Positions 27,671 to 36,523 are shown, counted from the first letter of the stretch. The stretch is 64,000 bases of DNA from Legionella fairfieldensis ATCC 49588 (GCF_000621525.1 NZ_JHYC01000001.1:1-64000); one strand, 5' to 3'. Made by a program: numbers and translations. The notes: generated from the sequence alone by a model not told the origin.

Positions 27671-28237
27671 ATGATGATGGCTGGGAAAAAAGCTAATACT
27701 GACAAACAGACGGCTCTGGAATTAAAACGCAACTGGGGCTGGCTATTAGCCTTAGGTATTTTATTTGTCATTCTGGGCTGTATAGGAATGGGAATGGTTG
27801 TAGGATTAACTTTGGCCAGCATGCTCTTTCTTGGTATTCTCTTGCTCATTGCAGGCGTTTCCCAAATCATTGATGTATTCAAGGCAAAATACTGGAAAGC
27901 AGTGGCGTGGCATGCGTTGATTGCCGTATTTTATATTATTGGTGGTTGTCTGGTTATTTATGATCCTTTTTTAGCCTCTACTTTAATTACCGCATTGTTA
28001 GCGGGTGTTTTAATTGTTATTGGTGTAACCCGTTTCATCATGGCATTAAAGCTTTATGGCTCTGCTGGTTGGGGTTGGTTATTAGTCGCAGGTCTTATTG
28101 CTATTGCACTGGGAATAATGATTTTAGTGCATTGGCCAATCAGTGGATTATGGGTTATCGGGTTATTCATCGCTATTGAAATGATTGTTGATGGCTGGAC
28201 TTATATTTTTCTGGCGTTGGCGATTCGACGCGCTTAA
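27671..28237 (+). CDS. HdeD-family membrane protein
   Basis: 188 aa with six regularly spaced hydrophobic helices in three pairs, as in HdeD acid-resistance membrane proteins (DUF308): NWGWLLALGILFVILGCIGM, then GILLLIAGVSQIIDVFKAK and GWGWLLVAGLIAIALGIMIL. The run of three ATGs begins at 27671 with AAGGA immediately upstream; the frame extends further up into the preceding gene but lacks a ribosome site there. A strong terminator follows. The role in Legionella is not established; in E. coli HdeD aids high-density acid survival. Confidence 0.87.
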   Translation: MMMAGKKANTDKQTALELKRNWGWLLALGILFVILGCIGMGMVVGLTLASMLFLGILLLIAGVSQIIDVFKAKYWKAVAWHALIAVFYIIGGCLVIYDPFLASTLITALLAGVLIVIGVTRFIMALKLYGSAGWGWLLVAGLIAIALGIMILVHWPISGLWVIGLFIAIEMIVDGWTYIFLALAIRRA

Positions 28238-28265
28238 AATCCATTGAAATTAATCCAATAAGAGA

Positions 28266-28299
28266 AGCCTCTTCACAAAAAAGAGGCTGTTTTATTTTT
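28266..28299 (+). terminator. Rho-independent terminator after the HdeD-like gene
   Basis: An 8-bp stem AGCCTCTT / AAGAGGCT with a 7-nt loop, followed by GTTTTATTTTT. Textbook intrinsic terminator, 15 bp before the birA start. Confidence 0.88.
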
Positions 28300-28313
28300 A
28301 TAAACGGTCTTTA

Positions 28314-29309
28314 ATGAAACAATTCACTCCTATACAATTAAAACTACTTCATCATCTTGCCGATGGCCTTTGCCATAGCGGAAATGCGCTGGGTGAAGCG
28401 TTAGGAATCTCTCGCACCGCTGTATGGAAACACATCACCCATTTAACCGAGCTGGGCCTGGCTATCCAACGGATAGCGCATCAAGGTTACCAACTGGAGC
28501 AACCCATGAAATTGCTTGATGAGCAATTAATTCGACAGGCGTTGATGAATAAAAATTTCAATAAACCCTTTCATTTTCATCTCTATGCTTCAATTGATTC
28601 AACGAATCGTTTCCTTAAAGAATTGGCGCCTGATTCCTTAATTAATATTTGTTGTGCGGAAACGCAGACTCAAGGACGAGGACGTTTCAACCGTCATTGG
28701 ATTTCTCCTTTTGGAGAAAATATTTATTGCTCCAGCCGTTGGGAATTGAATTGTTGCTTTTCACGTTTATCCGGCTTAAGTCTTGTAGTAGGTCTTGCCA
28801 TTTTGGCAAGTTTACAAGACAGTGTATTACAACAGGATATTCGCATAAAATGGCCCAATGATATTTTATGGCACAATAAAAAACTGGCAGGTATTCTTAT
28901 CGAAATCATTGCCGAAACCAACGGTTGTGCCCAGGTTATTATTGGTATTGGTATTAATGTCAACACGGCAACTCATCAACAATCCCTTCCTGATAAGCCC
29001 TGGTGTTCCTTACATGAAATTACCGGCTTGTATTTTGATCGCAATATTTTAGTAAGCCATTTAATTTGGCATCTTGATCAATATCTGGATAAATTTTTAC
29101 GGGAAGGTTTTACCGCATTCAGTCAGGATTGGGCCGCTGTTGATTATTTACACGGGCAATTTATTAACGTATTACAACCTTCTGGCCAGATAAGTGGCTA
29201 TGCTTGCGGCGTTAATGAATTGGGTCAACTTTGTTTAAACGATAATAATGGAATAATGCATTATTTATCATCAGGAGATACATCACTCCGTACATCCAGT
29301 GAGGAATAA
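28314..29309 (+). CDS. birA: Biotin--protein ligase with HTH repressor domain
   Basis: 331 aa. Attaches biotin to the AccB carrier protein through biotinyl-AMP, and the N-terminal winged helix can repress biotin genes. HTH at about 15-60 (GNALGEALGISRTAVWKHIT). The catalytic domain has STNRFLKE, TQGRGRFNRHWISPFG (biotin and AMP loop), IKWPNDILWHNKKLAGILIE, then GIGINVN, all in the correct order. A C-terminal SH3-like domain is present (about 280-320). The class II form with a DNA-binding domain suggests it regulates bio genes, though none lie here. Converges with csrA. Confidence 0.94.
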   Translation: MKQFTPIQLKLLHHLADGLCHSGNALGEALGISRTAVWKHITHLTELGLAIQRIAHQGYQLEQPMKLLDEQLIRQALMNKNFNKPFHFHLYASIDSTNRFLKELAPDSLINICCAETQTQGRGRFNRHWISPFGENIYCSSRWELNCCFSRLSGLSLVVGLAILASLQDSVLQQDIRIKWPNDILWHNKKLAGILIEIIAETNGCAQVIIGIGINVNTATHQQSLPDKPWCSLHEITGLYFDRNILVSHLIWHLDQYLDKFLREGFTAFSQDWAAVDYLHGQFINVLQPSGQISGYACGVNELGQLCLNDNNGIMHYLSSGDTSLRTSSEE

Positions 29310-29371
29310 GAATGCCCCGATTCAAAACTCCTGTTCTGTTCGGGGTGGAATGACTGCGAATAGAATTCTGG

Positions 29372-29566
29372 CTATACTGATTCTTCAGTATCTGGCGCTT
29401 CTTTTTCTTGCTGAATACGTAAATAAATTTCTTCACGATGTACAGAAACGTCTTTGGGCGCATTAATACCTAAACGCACCTGATTGCCTTTTACCCCTAA
29501 AACGGTAATATTAACGTCATCGCCAATAATCAATGTTTCGCCAATACGCCGAGTCAAAATTAACAT
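29372..29566 (-). CDS. csrA: Carbon storage regulator CsrA
   Basis: 64-aa RNA-binding dimer that represses translation by binding GGA motifs; in Legionella CsrA controls the replicative/transmissive switch. [18 protein letters not shown] and [19 protein letters not shown] are diagnostic, with the conserved RNA-contact Arg at positions 6 and 44. The ATG at 29566 is chosen because all CsrA proteins begin MLILTRR and AAGGGAG stands just before it. The C-terminal tail is acidic (EKEAPDTEE). L. pneumophila carries several csrA paralogues, so this may be the main copy or an additional one; the high conservation favours a functional regulator. Confidence 0.95.
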   Translation of the reverse strand: MLILTRRIGETLIIGDDVNITVLGVKGNQVRLGINAPKDVSVHREEIYLRIQQEKEAPDTEESV

Positions 29567-29977
29567 AACAAACTCTCCCTTCTGACAACCATCTTTTTCC
29601 ATAGAAGCTTCCATGGCGCTCTTGATAGCTGCATTGTGTAAACAAAAAGCAAAAATTCGCTCTACCTGTAATTTTACACAAGCATTCTTAACGAAATATT
29701 AAGAAAAAATTTTAATTTTGATTTTTTTTTGATCAGGACAAATTTTTTATAAGTATAGAATAAATATTGATCACTTTGTTATACTATTTTTAAAAAATCA
29801 ATATTGTTTTAACCTGTCTGGAATTAATCCGGAAATTAACAAGTAATTCGCGAATAAAAAGGTATTTTAGTGGACGCAGGTTATTGAATAATAAATAAAG
29901 ATCATAATAAGATGTAATTTTTAATGATCAATTATTTATGACTTAATCAGGAGTAAATATATTCTAAAAAGGTCACT
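29567..29977. promoter_or_regulatory. AT-rich intergenic region between csrA and the mitochondrial-carrier-like gene
   Basis: 411 bp without a gene; it should hold promoters for csrA (leftward) and the gene at 29978 (rightward). A 9-bp inverted repeat AATATTGAT (29763-29771) / ATCAATATT (29797-29805) flanks a TATACT (29780-29785) that could be a -10. The inverted repeat could be an operator. No T-rich terminator or RNA gene is recognised. Confidence 0.35.
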
Positions 29978-31051
29978 ATGCCATTTAATAATGAAGACAA
30001 TAACTTAAAAAATGAGACTGATTTTAGCTTATTCTTCATTCCTTCGTCACGAACTCTCTACACATGGACATGGAATGTTCTGAATTTTACCACCGTTGCC
30101 GGATTAACTAGCGCTGCCATTTTAACAATTCAAAGTCCTATAAAGACTATACTTTTAAATTTTACAAAAAACGGGGCATTTATCCCTTCTTTCACTGGGG
30201 GTACTTTAGCTTTTTTTCGAGCCATTTATGCGGGAACAACTCCTGCTTTATCAGGTTCATTATTACGAACCGCTTATGTAACAGGGATAAAAAATGACAA
30301 AGTCACCGAAGAAACAAATGAAGAAAAAAGTAAAGGAGCCGCCAAAATTAATCCCATCTATATCGCTTTTGTCTCACTAGGTAACGTTCTAATCACACAA
30401 ATACCCAATTCACTTTATCAATTAAAACAATTAGAACAATTAGGAAAGTTGGACGGACATATTTCCAATGGGTTTAAATGGCATACACTGTATAATGTTT
30501 CTCGTCTTATGTCAGGAGGTTTTGCAGTAAGGTATGTGGCAGGATTAGTTGATTTTACTTCACTCTTTTTAGTTGAAGAGGACATTGCAAAAAAATTACC
30601 ATTTGAAAATAAAAAAACGAATCATTTTGTTGCAGGAGCATTAAGCGGGATGATTGCTTCCTTTTTTTCCAGCCCATTAACAATGTTTTATGATTACACC
30701 CTTATTCATGCAAAAGTTATTAATGGCAAATTAATTAATAAAAGCGCTTTCAGTATTTTAAAGGAAATCAAGCAGGAGTTTATCAATAATCCTAAACTGG
30801 CCACCCGCTTGTCAGCGACAAATATCAAAAAACAACTACCTGTTCGAATGGGCTTGACAGCAGGAATATTTTCGATAGTAGCCGGTATGGGAGAAGTATT
30901 AGGTAATGAACCCCTTAAAAAAATGGTTCCCGAAAAATTTCAACCTTCTCAACGTTTTTTTGCAGCAAATGCACAAGAGAATCACATTTATAAGGAAACA
31001 ATTGCTCCTCCCCCAAACGAACCTGAAACCAACAAGTTAATACCGAAGTAG
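29978..31051 (+). CDS. Mitochondrial-carrier-like protein, candidate effector
   Basis: 357 aa. Three repeats of about 100 residues each with two hydrophobic segments fit the eukaryotic mitochondrial carrier family (MCF), tripartite solute carriers of the inner mitochondrial membrane. Repeat 1 (about 35-105): AILTIQSPIKTILLN then FRAIYAGTTPALSGSLLRTA. Repeat 2 (about 123-205): LITQIPNSLYQLKQLEQ. Repeat 3 (about 210-305): HFVAGALSGMIASFFSSPLT then FYDYTLIHAKV. The prolines at the helix kinks are kept, but the Px[DE]xx[KR] salt-bridge signature is degenerate. The C-terminus is a charged, Pro/Glu-rich tail typical of Dot/Icm substrates. L. pneumophila LncP is a known MCF effector; orthology is not claimed. 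Confidence 0.72.
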   Translation: MPFNNEDNNLKNETDFSLFFIPSSRTLYTWTWNVLNFTTVAGLTSAAILTIQSPIKTILLNFTKNGAFIPSFTGGTLAFFRAIYAGTTPALSGSLLRTAYVTGIKNDKVTEETNEEKSKGAAKINPIYIAFVSLGNVLITQIPNSLYQLKQLEQLGKLDGHISNGFKWHTLYNVSRLMSGGFAVRYVAGLVDFTSLFLVEEDIAKKLPFENKKTNHFVAGALSGMIASFFSSPLTMFYDYTLIHAKVINGKLINKSAFSILKEIKQEFINNPKLATRLSATNIKKQLPVRMGLTAGIFSIVAGMGEVLGNEPLKKMVPEKFQPSQRFFAANAQENHIYKETIAPPPNEPETNKLIPK

Positions 31052-31121
31052 TATAAGTTACCCCGGTATAACTATCATAATGCTCATTTCACACGAAACT
31101 CCGCCTTGATTTTTATTGGCA

Positions 31122-32129
31122 TTATTCTTTTTTCCCAGACTGAAATTTTAACGCCAGGCCAATTAATGGTAAATAAGCGATTAACAAGCCTAAACCACCA
31201 TTCACAATCCCACATCCCACCCCTATTGCTATAGGTAACAACCATAGTAAATTAATAAGCAATACTCCCAGAGTAACTGGCAAATGTTTTCCATAGTAAC
31301 GTGCAGCATATTGATAAGCATGACTACGATGAGCTTGAAAAAGACTTTCTCCACGCATGGCACGTCGCAATAAGCAAATTGTAGCATCAGTAATAAAAAC
31401 ACCTGAGAGAATTAACCAACCCCAGAAAAAGTGGCCATCAATCGTTGCAGCCTGAATAGATAGAACGCCTAAAACGAAACCCAAAAAACCACTGCCAGCA
31501 TCCCCCATAAAAATTCGCGCGGGTGGAAAATTCCAGCATAAGAACCCTGCAACAGCAAACATAAGACATAAAGGCAAAAACAGTTCATTGAAATGACCAC
31601 TAAGGTAATACAACATACCTCCTCCCAGCAAGACAGTGATCGCCTCCACCGCCGCAATACCATCAATACCATCCATGAAATTATATAAATTCAATAACCA
31701 GACAAGATATAAAACGGCTAGACTACTGGTGACCAGACTGCCTGTCAAAGTCCAGGCAAAAAAAGGAATACTCGGCATACCCCCCAGAAGATATAATGCA
31801 AAAATACTTGCGGCAAAATGACCTGATAAACGCCATTGAGCTGAAATATTATTGCGATCATCAAGAAAACCAAGCATCGCTATAAAAGAACCTCCAATTA
31901 TCAAGGTAAAAAACAAAGCAGAAGAAATAAATTTAAGATAAAATAAAAATACTACACTCGTTAAAAAACAAACCACAAAGGAGACCCCTCCTCCTCGTGG
32001 CGTTGGTACAAGATGCGAACTGCGGTGATTGGGAATATCCATTAAATTAGCAACTAACGCATAGCGACGCAAAAGCCAGGTTAAAGAATAAGAAAGAATA
32101 AAAAGAAAAACCCAATAAAATCCGAGCAT
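31122..32129 (-). CDS. WecA/WbpL-type undecaprenyl-phosphate glycosyl-1-phosphate transferase
   Basis: 335 aa with about ten membrane helices. Starts O-antigen synthesis by moving a HexNAc-1-phosphate (GlcNAc, FucNAc or QuiNAc type) from UDP to undecaprenyl phosphate. Family motifs: NHRSSHLVPTPRGGGVSF, MLGFLDDRNNISAQWR (Mg-binding Asp-Asp), NLYNFMDGIDGIAA and FMGDAGSGFLGFVLG, then the HRSHAYQYAA loop in the last third. The ATG at 32129 has TGAGGAAAT before it; the upstream extension has no ribosome site. It lies 3.4 kb from an epimerase (35531-36523) that usually neighbours WbpL, separated by a repeat-protein gene, pgi and a MITE. Confidence 0.9.
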   Translation of the reverse strand: MLGFYWVFLFILSYSLTWLLRRYALVANLMDIPNHRSSHLVPTPRGGGVSFVVCFLTSVVFLFYLKFISSALFFTLIIGGSFIAMLGFLDDRNNISAQWRLSGHFAASIFALYLLGGMPSIPFFAWTLTGSLVTSSLAVLYLVWLLNLYNFMDGIDGIAAVEAITVLLGGGMLYYLSGHFNELFLPLCLMFAVAGFLCWNFPPARIFMGDAGSGFLGFVLGVLSIQAATIDGHFFWGWLILSGVFITDATICLLRRAMRGESLFQAHRSHAYQYAARYYGKHLPVTLGVLLINLLWLLPIAIGVGCGIVNGGLGLLIAYLPLIGLALKFQSGKKE

Positions 32130-32362
32130 TATTTCCTCACCTAAAAGCATAAATATTAAACATAAACAAATGAATGAGTTTACACTATAAATATCCCTAC
32201 GGTATTGCTTTAAACGAAGGAAAAGCAATCCTTTCAACTCTTATTTTAAATTTTAAAAATAGTGTATTATGAACTAATTAACCACATTGCATAATAAAAG
32301 TTTACATTTAATGTTTTATTAAGTACGATAATGTTATATTTTTTATTTATATTGTGTTCTAA

Positions 32363-33559
32363 ATGAACAAAAAAAATCATCCGAAACAATCGGAAAAAGC
32401 TCTAAAATTAGAAAAAACCAAGCCGACTGTCAAAGTAGTGGAAGGAACCCACATTATAATTGACAATAATCGTCCTCTCCGGGAAGGCGAGAAAGAAGAG
32501 ACTATTTCAAAGAATGCTTTTCATAGAAGGCAGCTTGTCAGAGTAGTGAAAGGAACCGGCATTAAAATTGATCCTAATCGTCCTCTTCAGGAAGGAGAAG
32601 AAGAGGAAACTATTTCAAAGTATACTTTGTATAATAGGCAGACTGTCAGAGTAGTGAAAGGAACTCACATTAAAATTGACCCTACTCGTCCCCTTCAGGA
32701 AGGAGAAGAAGAGGAAACTATTTCAAAGAATGCTTTGCATAAAAGACAGACTGTCAAAGTAGTGAAAGGAACCCACATTAAAATTGACCCTAATCGTCCT
32801 CTCCAGGAAGGAGAAGAAGAGGAAACTATTGCAGAGAATGTTTTGCGTAAAAGGCGGACTGTCAAAGTAGTGAAAGGAACCCGCATTAAAATTGACCCTA
32901 ATCGTCCTCTCCAGGAAGGAGAAGAAGAGGAAACTATTGCAACGAGTACTTTGTATAATAGGCAAACTGTCAGGGTAGTGGAAGGAACCTGCATTGTAAT
33001 TGACAGTAATCGTCCTCTCCAGAAAGGAGAAAAAGAGGAAACTATTACAAAGAGAACTTTGCATAATAGGCAGCCTGTCAAAGTAGTGAAAGGAACCTGC
33101 ATTGTAATTGACAGTCATCGCCATCTCCAGAAGGGCGAGGAAGAAGAATCTATTTCACAGGGGGCTTTGTACCTAAGGCAGCCTGTCAAAGTAGTGAAAG
33201 GAACCCACATTGTAATTAATAGAAATCGCCATCTCCGGAAGGGCGAGGAAGAGGAAACTATTTCAAAAGGGACTTTGCAAAGCAGACGGGCTGCCCAAGT
33301 AGCGAAAAAAAAACGTATTGTGATTGACAATAATCGTCCTCTCCTTCCTGGAGAGGGCGAGGAACCCCTTGCGAAGGAACCGTTGACGGTCAAGAGACAA
33401 TCTGTTGCAAAAGATGTTTTAGAAAAAGGGAAGAGAAAATTTAGTTTTTTTGGTGCAAACTCACCTCTTATTGAACCAATGACCCCAACTTCAGAAGAAG
33501 CTGCTGAGTTAATTTATCTAATGAAAGATCAGGGCAAGAAAGCACGGCCCAATGGCTAA
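32363..33559 (+). CDS. Protein of nine tandem 36-residue repeats, unknown function
   Basis: 398 aa, unrecognised. After a basic leader (residues 1-22), nine copies of a 36-residue unit run from about 23 to 346, each about 108 bp. The consensus is V-[KR]-V-V-K-G-T-x-I-x-I-D-x-N-R-P-L-Q-x-G-E-E-E-E-T-I-S followed by a variable basic segment (x-L-x-x-R-Q-T). Units 2-5 are nearly identical at DNA level; the first and last units are more diverged. The tail (about 347-398) is basic and ends EEAAELIYLMKDQGKK. No signal peptide or membrane helix. The strong charge alternation suggests a repetitive beta fold. Secreted effector or adhesin are possible but unsupported. Confidence 0.78.
   Translation: MNKKNHPKQSEKALKLEKTKPTVKVVEGTHIIIDNNRPLREGEKEETISKNAFHRRQLVRVVKGTGIKIDPNRPLQEGEEEETISKYTLYNRQTVRVVKGTHIKIDPTRPLQEGEEEETISKNALHKRQTVKVVKGTHIKIDPNRPLQEGEEEETIAENVLRKRRTVKVVKGTRIKIDPNRPLQEGEEEETIATSTLYNRQTVRVVEGTCIVIDSNRPLQKGEKEETITKRTLHNRQPVKVVKGTCIVIDSHRHLQKGEEEESISQGALYLRQPVKVVKGTHIVINRNRHLRKGEEEETISKGTLQSRRAAQVAKKKRIVIDNNRPLLPGEGEEPLAKEPLTVKRQSVAKDVLEKGKRKFSFFGANSPLIEPMTPTSEEAAELIYLMKDQGKKARPNG
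32429..33400 (+). repeat. 108-bp tandem repeat array inside the coding gene (nine units)
   Basis: Nine in-frame units of 108 bp encode the 36-residue repeats. Adjacent units 4 and 5 differ mainly in the stretch after GAAACTATTG, indicating recent duplication or gene conversion. Copy number is likely variable between strains, which is inference. Confidence 0.85.
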
Positions 33560-33823
33560 ATTATACAAAATTAAATTGATTCCAGTAGCACGTATTCTTG
33601 TAAAAAACTCCTTCATGGTCAGACCCTGTTGACATTTCTACTATCTTAGCCAAAAGAACTAATTTTTTGCGATCCGAACTTCAAGAGACCCTGGATAAAA
33701 AAGTTAAACTATAATCATTGTTAATGAAAGTATTTTTTATTTTTTAAAATTAGAGCAACATTTTTATTTAAAAACAGAAAGAGAAATGATATTTTAAGCA
33801 AAAAATTAATCTTAAATGATAGC

Positions 33824-35308
33824 ATGAAGCACTTAACTGAACTAGGCTCCTGGATTGCCTTGGAAAACCATTCTCACTATTTGCGTCTGGCAACAATGAG
33901 TGAGCTAAAAAAAAATTCCACCTCTCGTGAAGCGCGCCTTAAACTCGCTACCGAACATGTTTCTATTGATTTTACCAATCAGCGCCTGAATGAAACCACC
34001 ATTGACTTACTCATTGGCCTGGCTAACGAACGCGGCCTCAAAGATAAAATTAACGCGCTTTTGCAGGGTGATAAGGTGAACCGAAGTGAAAATCGCGCCG
34101 CGCTGCATACCGCTCTTCGTATTTTTGATAATACCACATCGATTCGGATTGATGGACAGGATATAGTTCCTGATGTTCTGGAAACCCGTGAAACAATGCG
34201 AAAGATTGCCACAAAAATTAGAGAGGGAAAATGGTTAGGGTTTTCCGGTGAGTCCATCACCGATATAGTAAACATCGGTATTGGCGGCTCTGATTTCGGC
34301 CCCCGTTTTTGTATCAATGCATTATCAGACTTTGTAACACCTGAACTTGGTTTTCATTTCATTTCTGATGCAGACCCTTTTGCTTTTGAAAACGCTGTAA
34401 AAACGCTTAGGCCCGAAACAACTCTTTTTATTATTTCATCCAAATCATTTACAACCCGGGAAACACTATACAATACTAAAAAAGCATTAAACTGGCTAAA
34501 TAACGATCGTCATAGGGACAAACATTTCATTGCTGTTACTGCCAATATAAAGAAAGCACAGGCATCAGGTTTTTCAAATGTATTGCCTATATGGAATTGG
34601 GTTGGTGGAAGATATTCTCTTTGTTCTGCTATTAATCTGATCACCTGTATTGCAATTGGTTACCCACGTTTTACAGAACTGCTTATGGGTGCTCATAGTA
34701 TGGATCAGCACTTTTATAATACCCATTTTCATGAAAATCTTCCTGTAATGTTAGCTCTTGTTGGATTATGGAATATTAATTTTTTACATATCCCCAGTTT
34801 GCTGCTTCTTGTGTACGCCAAACAACTTGAACAATTTGTTCCCTATATTCAGCAATTGGATATGGAAAGCAATGGTAAATCTATTGATAATCTGGGCCGT
34901 TCAGTTAATTATGCGACAAGTCCCATTATCTGGGGTGGTCCAGGTAATCAGGCCCAGCATAGCTACTATCAATTACTTTGTCAGGGAACCCATAAAGTTG
35001 CTGCGGATTTTATATCCACTCAAGAATTCAACGGTAGTCTGTTAAGTTCGTTCTGCGAAGACAAAATTCGTGTATTAAATCAAGGCTTAAATCCACCCGG
35101 TAATCCTAACGGCTACATTCCAGGTGGTATGCCAATCAATCATATCCAGATCACCTCCTGTTCACCGGCCTGCTTTGGATCATTAATCGCACTCTACGAG
35201 CATAAGGTATATGTGCAAAGTGTTTTATGGAACATTAACTCGTTTGATCAACCAGGCGTTGAAAGTGCTAAACGCTTAAAACAGATCCTCGATACACAAA
35301 ATGCGTAG
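33824..35308 (+). CDS. pgi: Glucose-6-phosphate isomerase
   Basis: 494 aa cytoplasmic enzyme interconverting glucose-6-phosphate and fructose-6-phosphate. PGI signature 1 is seen as NWVGGRYSLCSAIN and signature 2 region as QLDMESNGKSID; WGGPGNQAQHSYYQLLCQGT holds the catalytic His, and the C-terminal FDQPGVESAKRLKQ has the catalytic Lys. GIGGSDFGPRF binds phosphate. Slightly shorter than the E. coli enzyme (about 549 aa), but complete. No clear Shine-Dalgarno. It borders the LPS cluster and can feed nucleotide-sugar synthesis, a common association. Confidence 0.95.
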   Translation: MKHLTELGSWIALENHSHYLRLATMSELKKNSTSREARLKLATEHVSIDFTNQRLNETTIDLLIGLANERGLKDKINALLQGDKVNRSENRAALHTALRIFDNTTSIRIDGQDIVPDVLETRETMRKIATKIREGKWLGFSGESITDIVNIGIGGSDFGPRFCINALSDFVTPELGFHFISDADPFAFENAVKTLRPETTLFIISSKSFTTRETLYNTKKALNWLNNDRHRDKHFIAVTANIKKAQASGFSNVLPIWNWVGGRYSLCSAINLITCIAIGYPRFTELLMGAHSMDQHFYNTHFHENLPVMLALVGLWNINFLHIPSLLLLVYAKQLEQFVPYIQQLDMESNGKSIDNLGRSVNYATSPIIWGGPGNQAQHSYYQLLCQGTHKVAADFISTQEFNGSLLSSFCEDKIRVLNQGLNPPGNPNGYIPGGMPINHIQITSCSPACFGSLIALYEHKVYVQSVLWNINSFDQPGVESAKRLKQILDTQNA

Positions 35309-35361
35309 CGGACAAACAGATTGAAGATACACCCCGGCGCTTTACTGTACAACATTACTTG

Positions 35362-35529
35362 TAAGCGTTCACGGATATGCAAATTTTCTCTTCCAGACTT
35401 TGTTCATGACTTGTCTTTCCCGCGCATTTATAAAATTAGCACCGTGTCTGATTTGTAGATAGTCTCCGCCTGCGCAGGAAAGAAATTGACGTATATACTT
35501 CTTAATTACCTATTCCGTGTACACTTACC
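35362..35529 (-). repeat. MITE-like element, family 1, copy B (inverse of copy A)
   Basis: Read on the minus strand it matches copy A over its length, with an extra insert of about 40 bp in the middle (around 35426-35470). The ends are TAAGCGTTCACGG and, inverted, TAAGTGTACACGG. It lies between the convergent pgi and epimerase genes. Confidence 0.78.
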
Positions 35530-35530
35530 A

Positions 35531-36523
35531 TTACTTTTCCTGTTGTGGTTGATTAAGCAAATAATTCTTTACCATAAGGTTTAACGCTTCACTTACAGGC
35601 ATTTCTGGTGTCCAGCCAAGTTTTTCACACGTTTTGCTGATATCAACTCGCAATGATCCACATACCCGTTGGAAAATAGCTTTTTTACCTGATAAGTTGG
35701 CCAGTAAATGCAGTATATTTTGAGGTATGATCAATAAACGAGCCGGTTTATTCATTGCCTGACCAATTTTACGTAATAAATCGGTTGTAGATAAATCCTC
35801 ACCATCACTAACTAAAAAAATCTGATTGGCAGCTTTCGGATGCTCAATACAAATAGCAATTAAACTCATTAAATTATTAATAGAAACAAAACTTCGTTTA
35901 TTGGTGATCGCACCAAAAGGTAAAGGAATTCCTTTTTGTAGACACCGCATTAAACGTTGGAAGTTACCTTTGACTCCTGGACCATAAATTAAGGGAGGAC
36001 GAATAATAACCACCTCCATCCCGGTTTCTTCTGCCAGGTGCTGTAACCCCTGCTCAGCTTCATATTTGGATTGGCCGTAAGCATCAAGCGGCTGAGGTAA
36101 ATCATCCGCTAAAAAAGTCTGATTACGGGCTGTTGATTCGCCATTTACCTTAATCGAGCTAATAAAAATAAAACGCTTGACGCCTAAATGGGCAGCTTGT
36201 CTCGCGAGATTTAATGTTCCTTCTACATTAACTTTTCTAAATTCATGCAATGGATCGTCTGCTTTATCTTTCATGATGTGAACCCGGGCAGCAGTATGAA
36301 TAACTACATCACAACCATGCAGGGCATCGTACCAATTTGATTCGGCAGACAGGGGTCTGGAAAGCAGTACAGTAATCTTGGGGTCCGGTTTTTCTTCGAT
36401 TTTTGATCGGCTCACCAGCCGTAAAAAACTATTTCCTTGTTGTAAAAAATAGGCCGTTAATTGGCGGCCTAAAAAACCGGTTGCTCCCGTTAAAAGAATA
36501 GTTTTTTTTGTTTGCTCACTCAT
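35531..36523 (-). CDS. NAD-dependent sugar epimerase/dehydratase (SDR), O-antigen type
   Basis: 330 aa. Rossmann SDR with TGATGFLGRQL (NAD-binding GxxGxxG, about 13-23), the Ser-Tyr-Lys active site with YGQSKYEAE, and IIRPPLIYGPGVKGNFQRLM. This is the subgroup of UDP-hexose 4-epimerase/reductase proteins (WbpV-like) that usually accompanies a WbpL initiating transferase, and it is likely to supply its sugar. The ATG overlaps the preceding glycosyltransferase stop by 4 bp (ATGA), so translation is coupled. Last gene of the long minus-strand O-antigen run. Confidence 0.87.
   Translation of the reverse strand: MSEQTKKTILLTGATGFLGRQLTAYFLQQGNSFLRLVSRSKIEEKPDPKITVLLSRPLSAESNWYDALHGCDVVIHTAARVHIMKDKADDPLHEFRKVNVEGTLNLARQAAHLGVKRFIFISSIKVNGESTARNQTFLADDLPQPLDAYGQSKYEAEQGLQHLAEETGMEVVIIRPPLIYGPGVKGNFQRLMRCLQKGIPLPFGAITNKRSFVSINNLMSLIAICIEHPKAANQIFLVSDGEDLSTTDLLRKIGQAMNKPARLLIIPQNILHLLANLSGKKAIFQRVCGSLRVDISKTCEKLGWTPEMPVSEALNLMVKNYLLNQPQQEK

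Noticed and set aside
32695-33393. Several 90-135-aa minus-strand frames with repeats
   Set aside because: They are antisense copies of the 108-bp tandem repeat gene; their repetition is a by-product of that array.
32429-33400. CRISPR array
   Set aside because: The repeats are contiguous 108-bp coding units with no unique spacers and stay in one reading frame; no cas gene is near.
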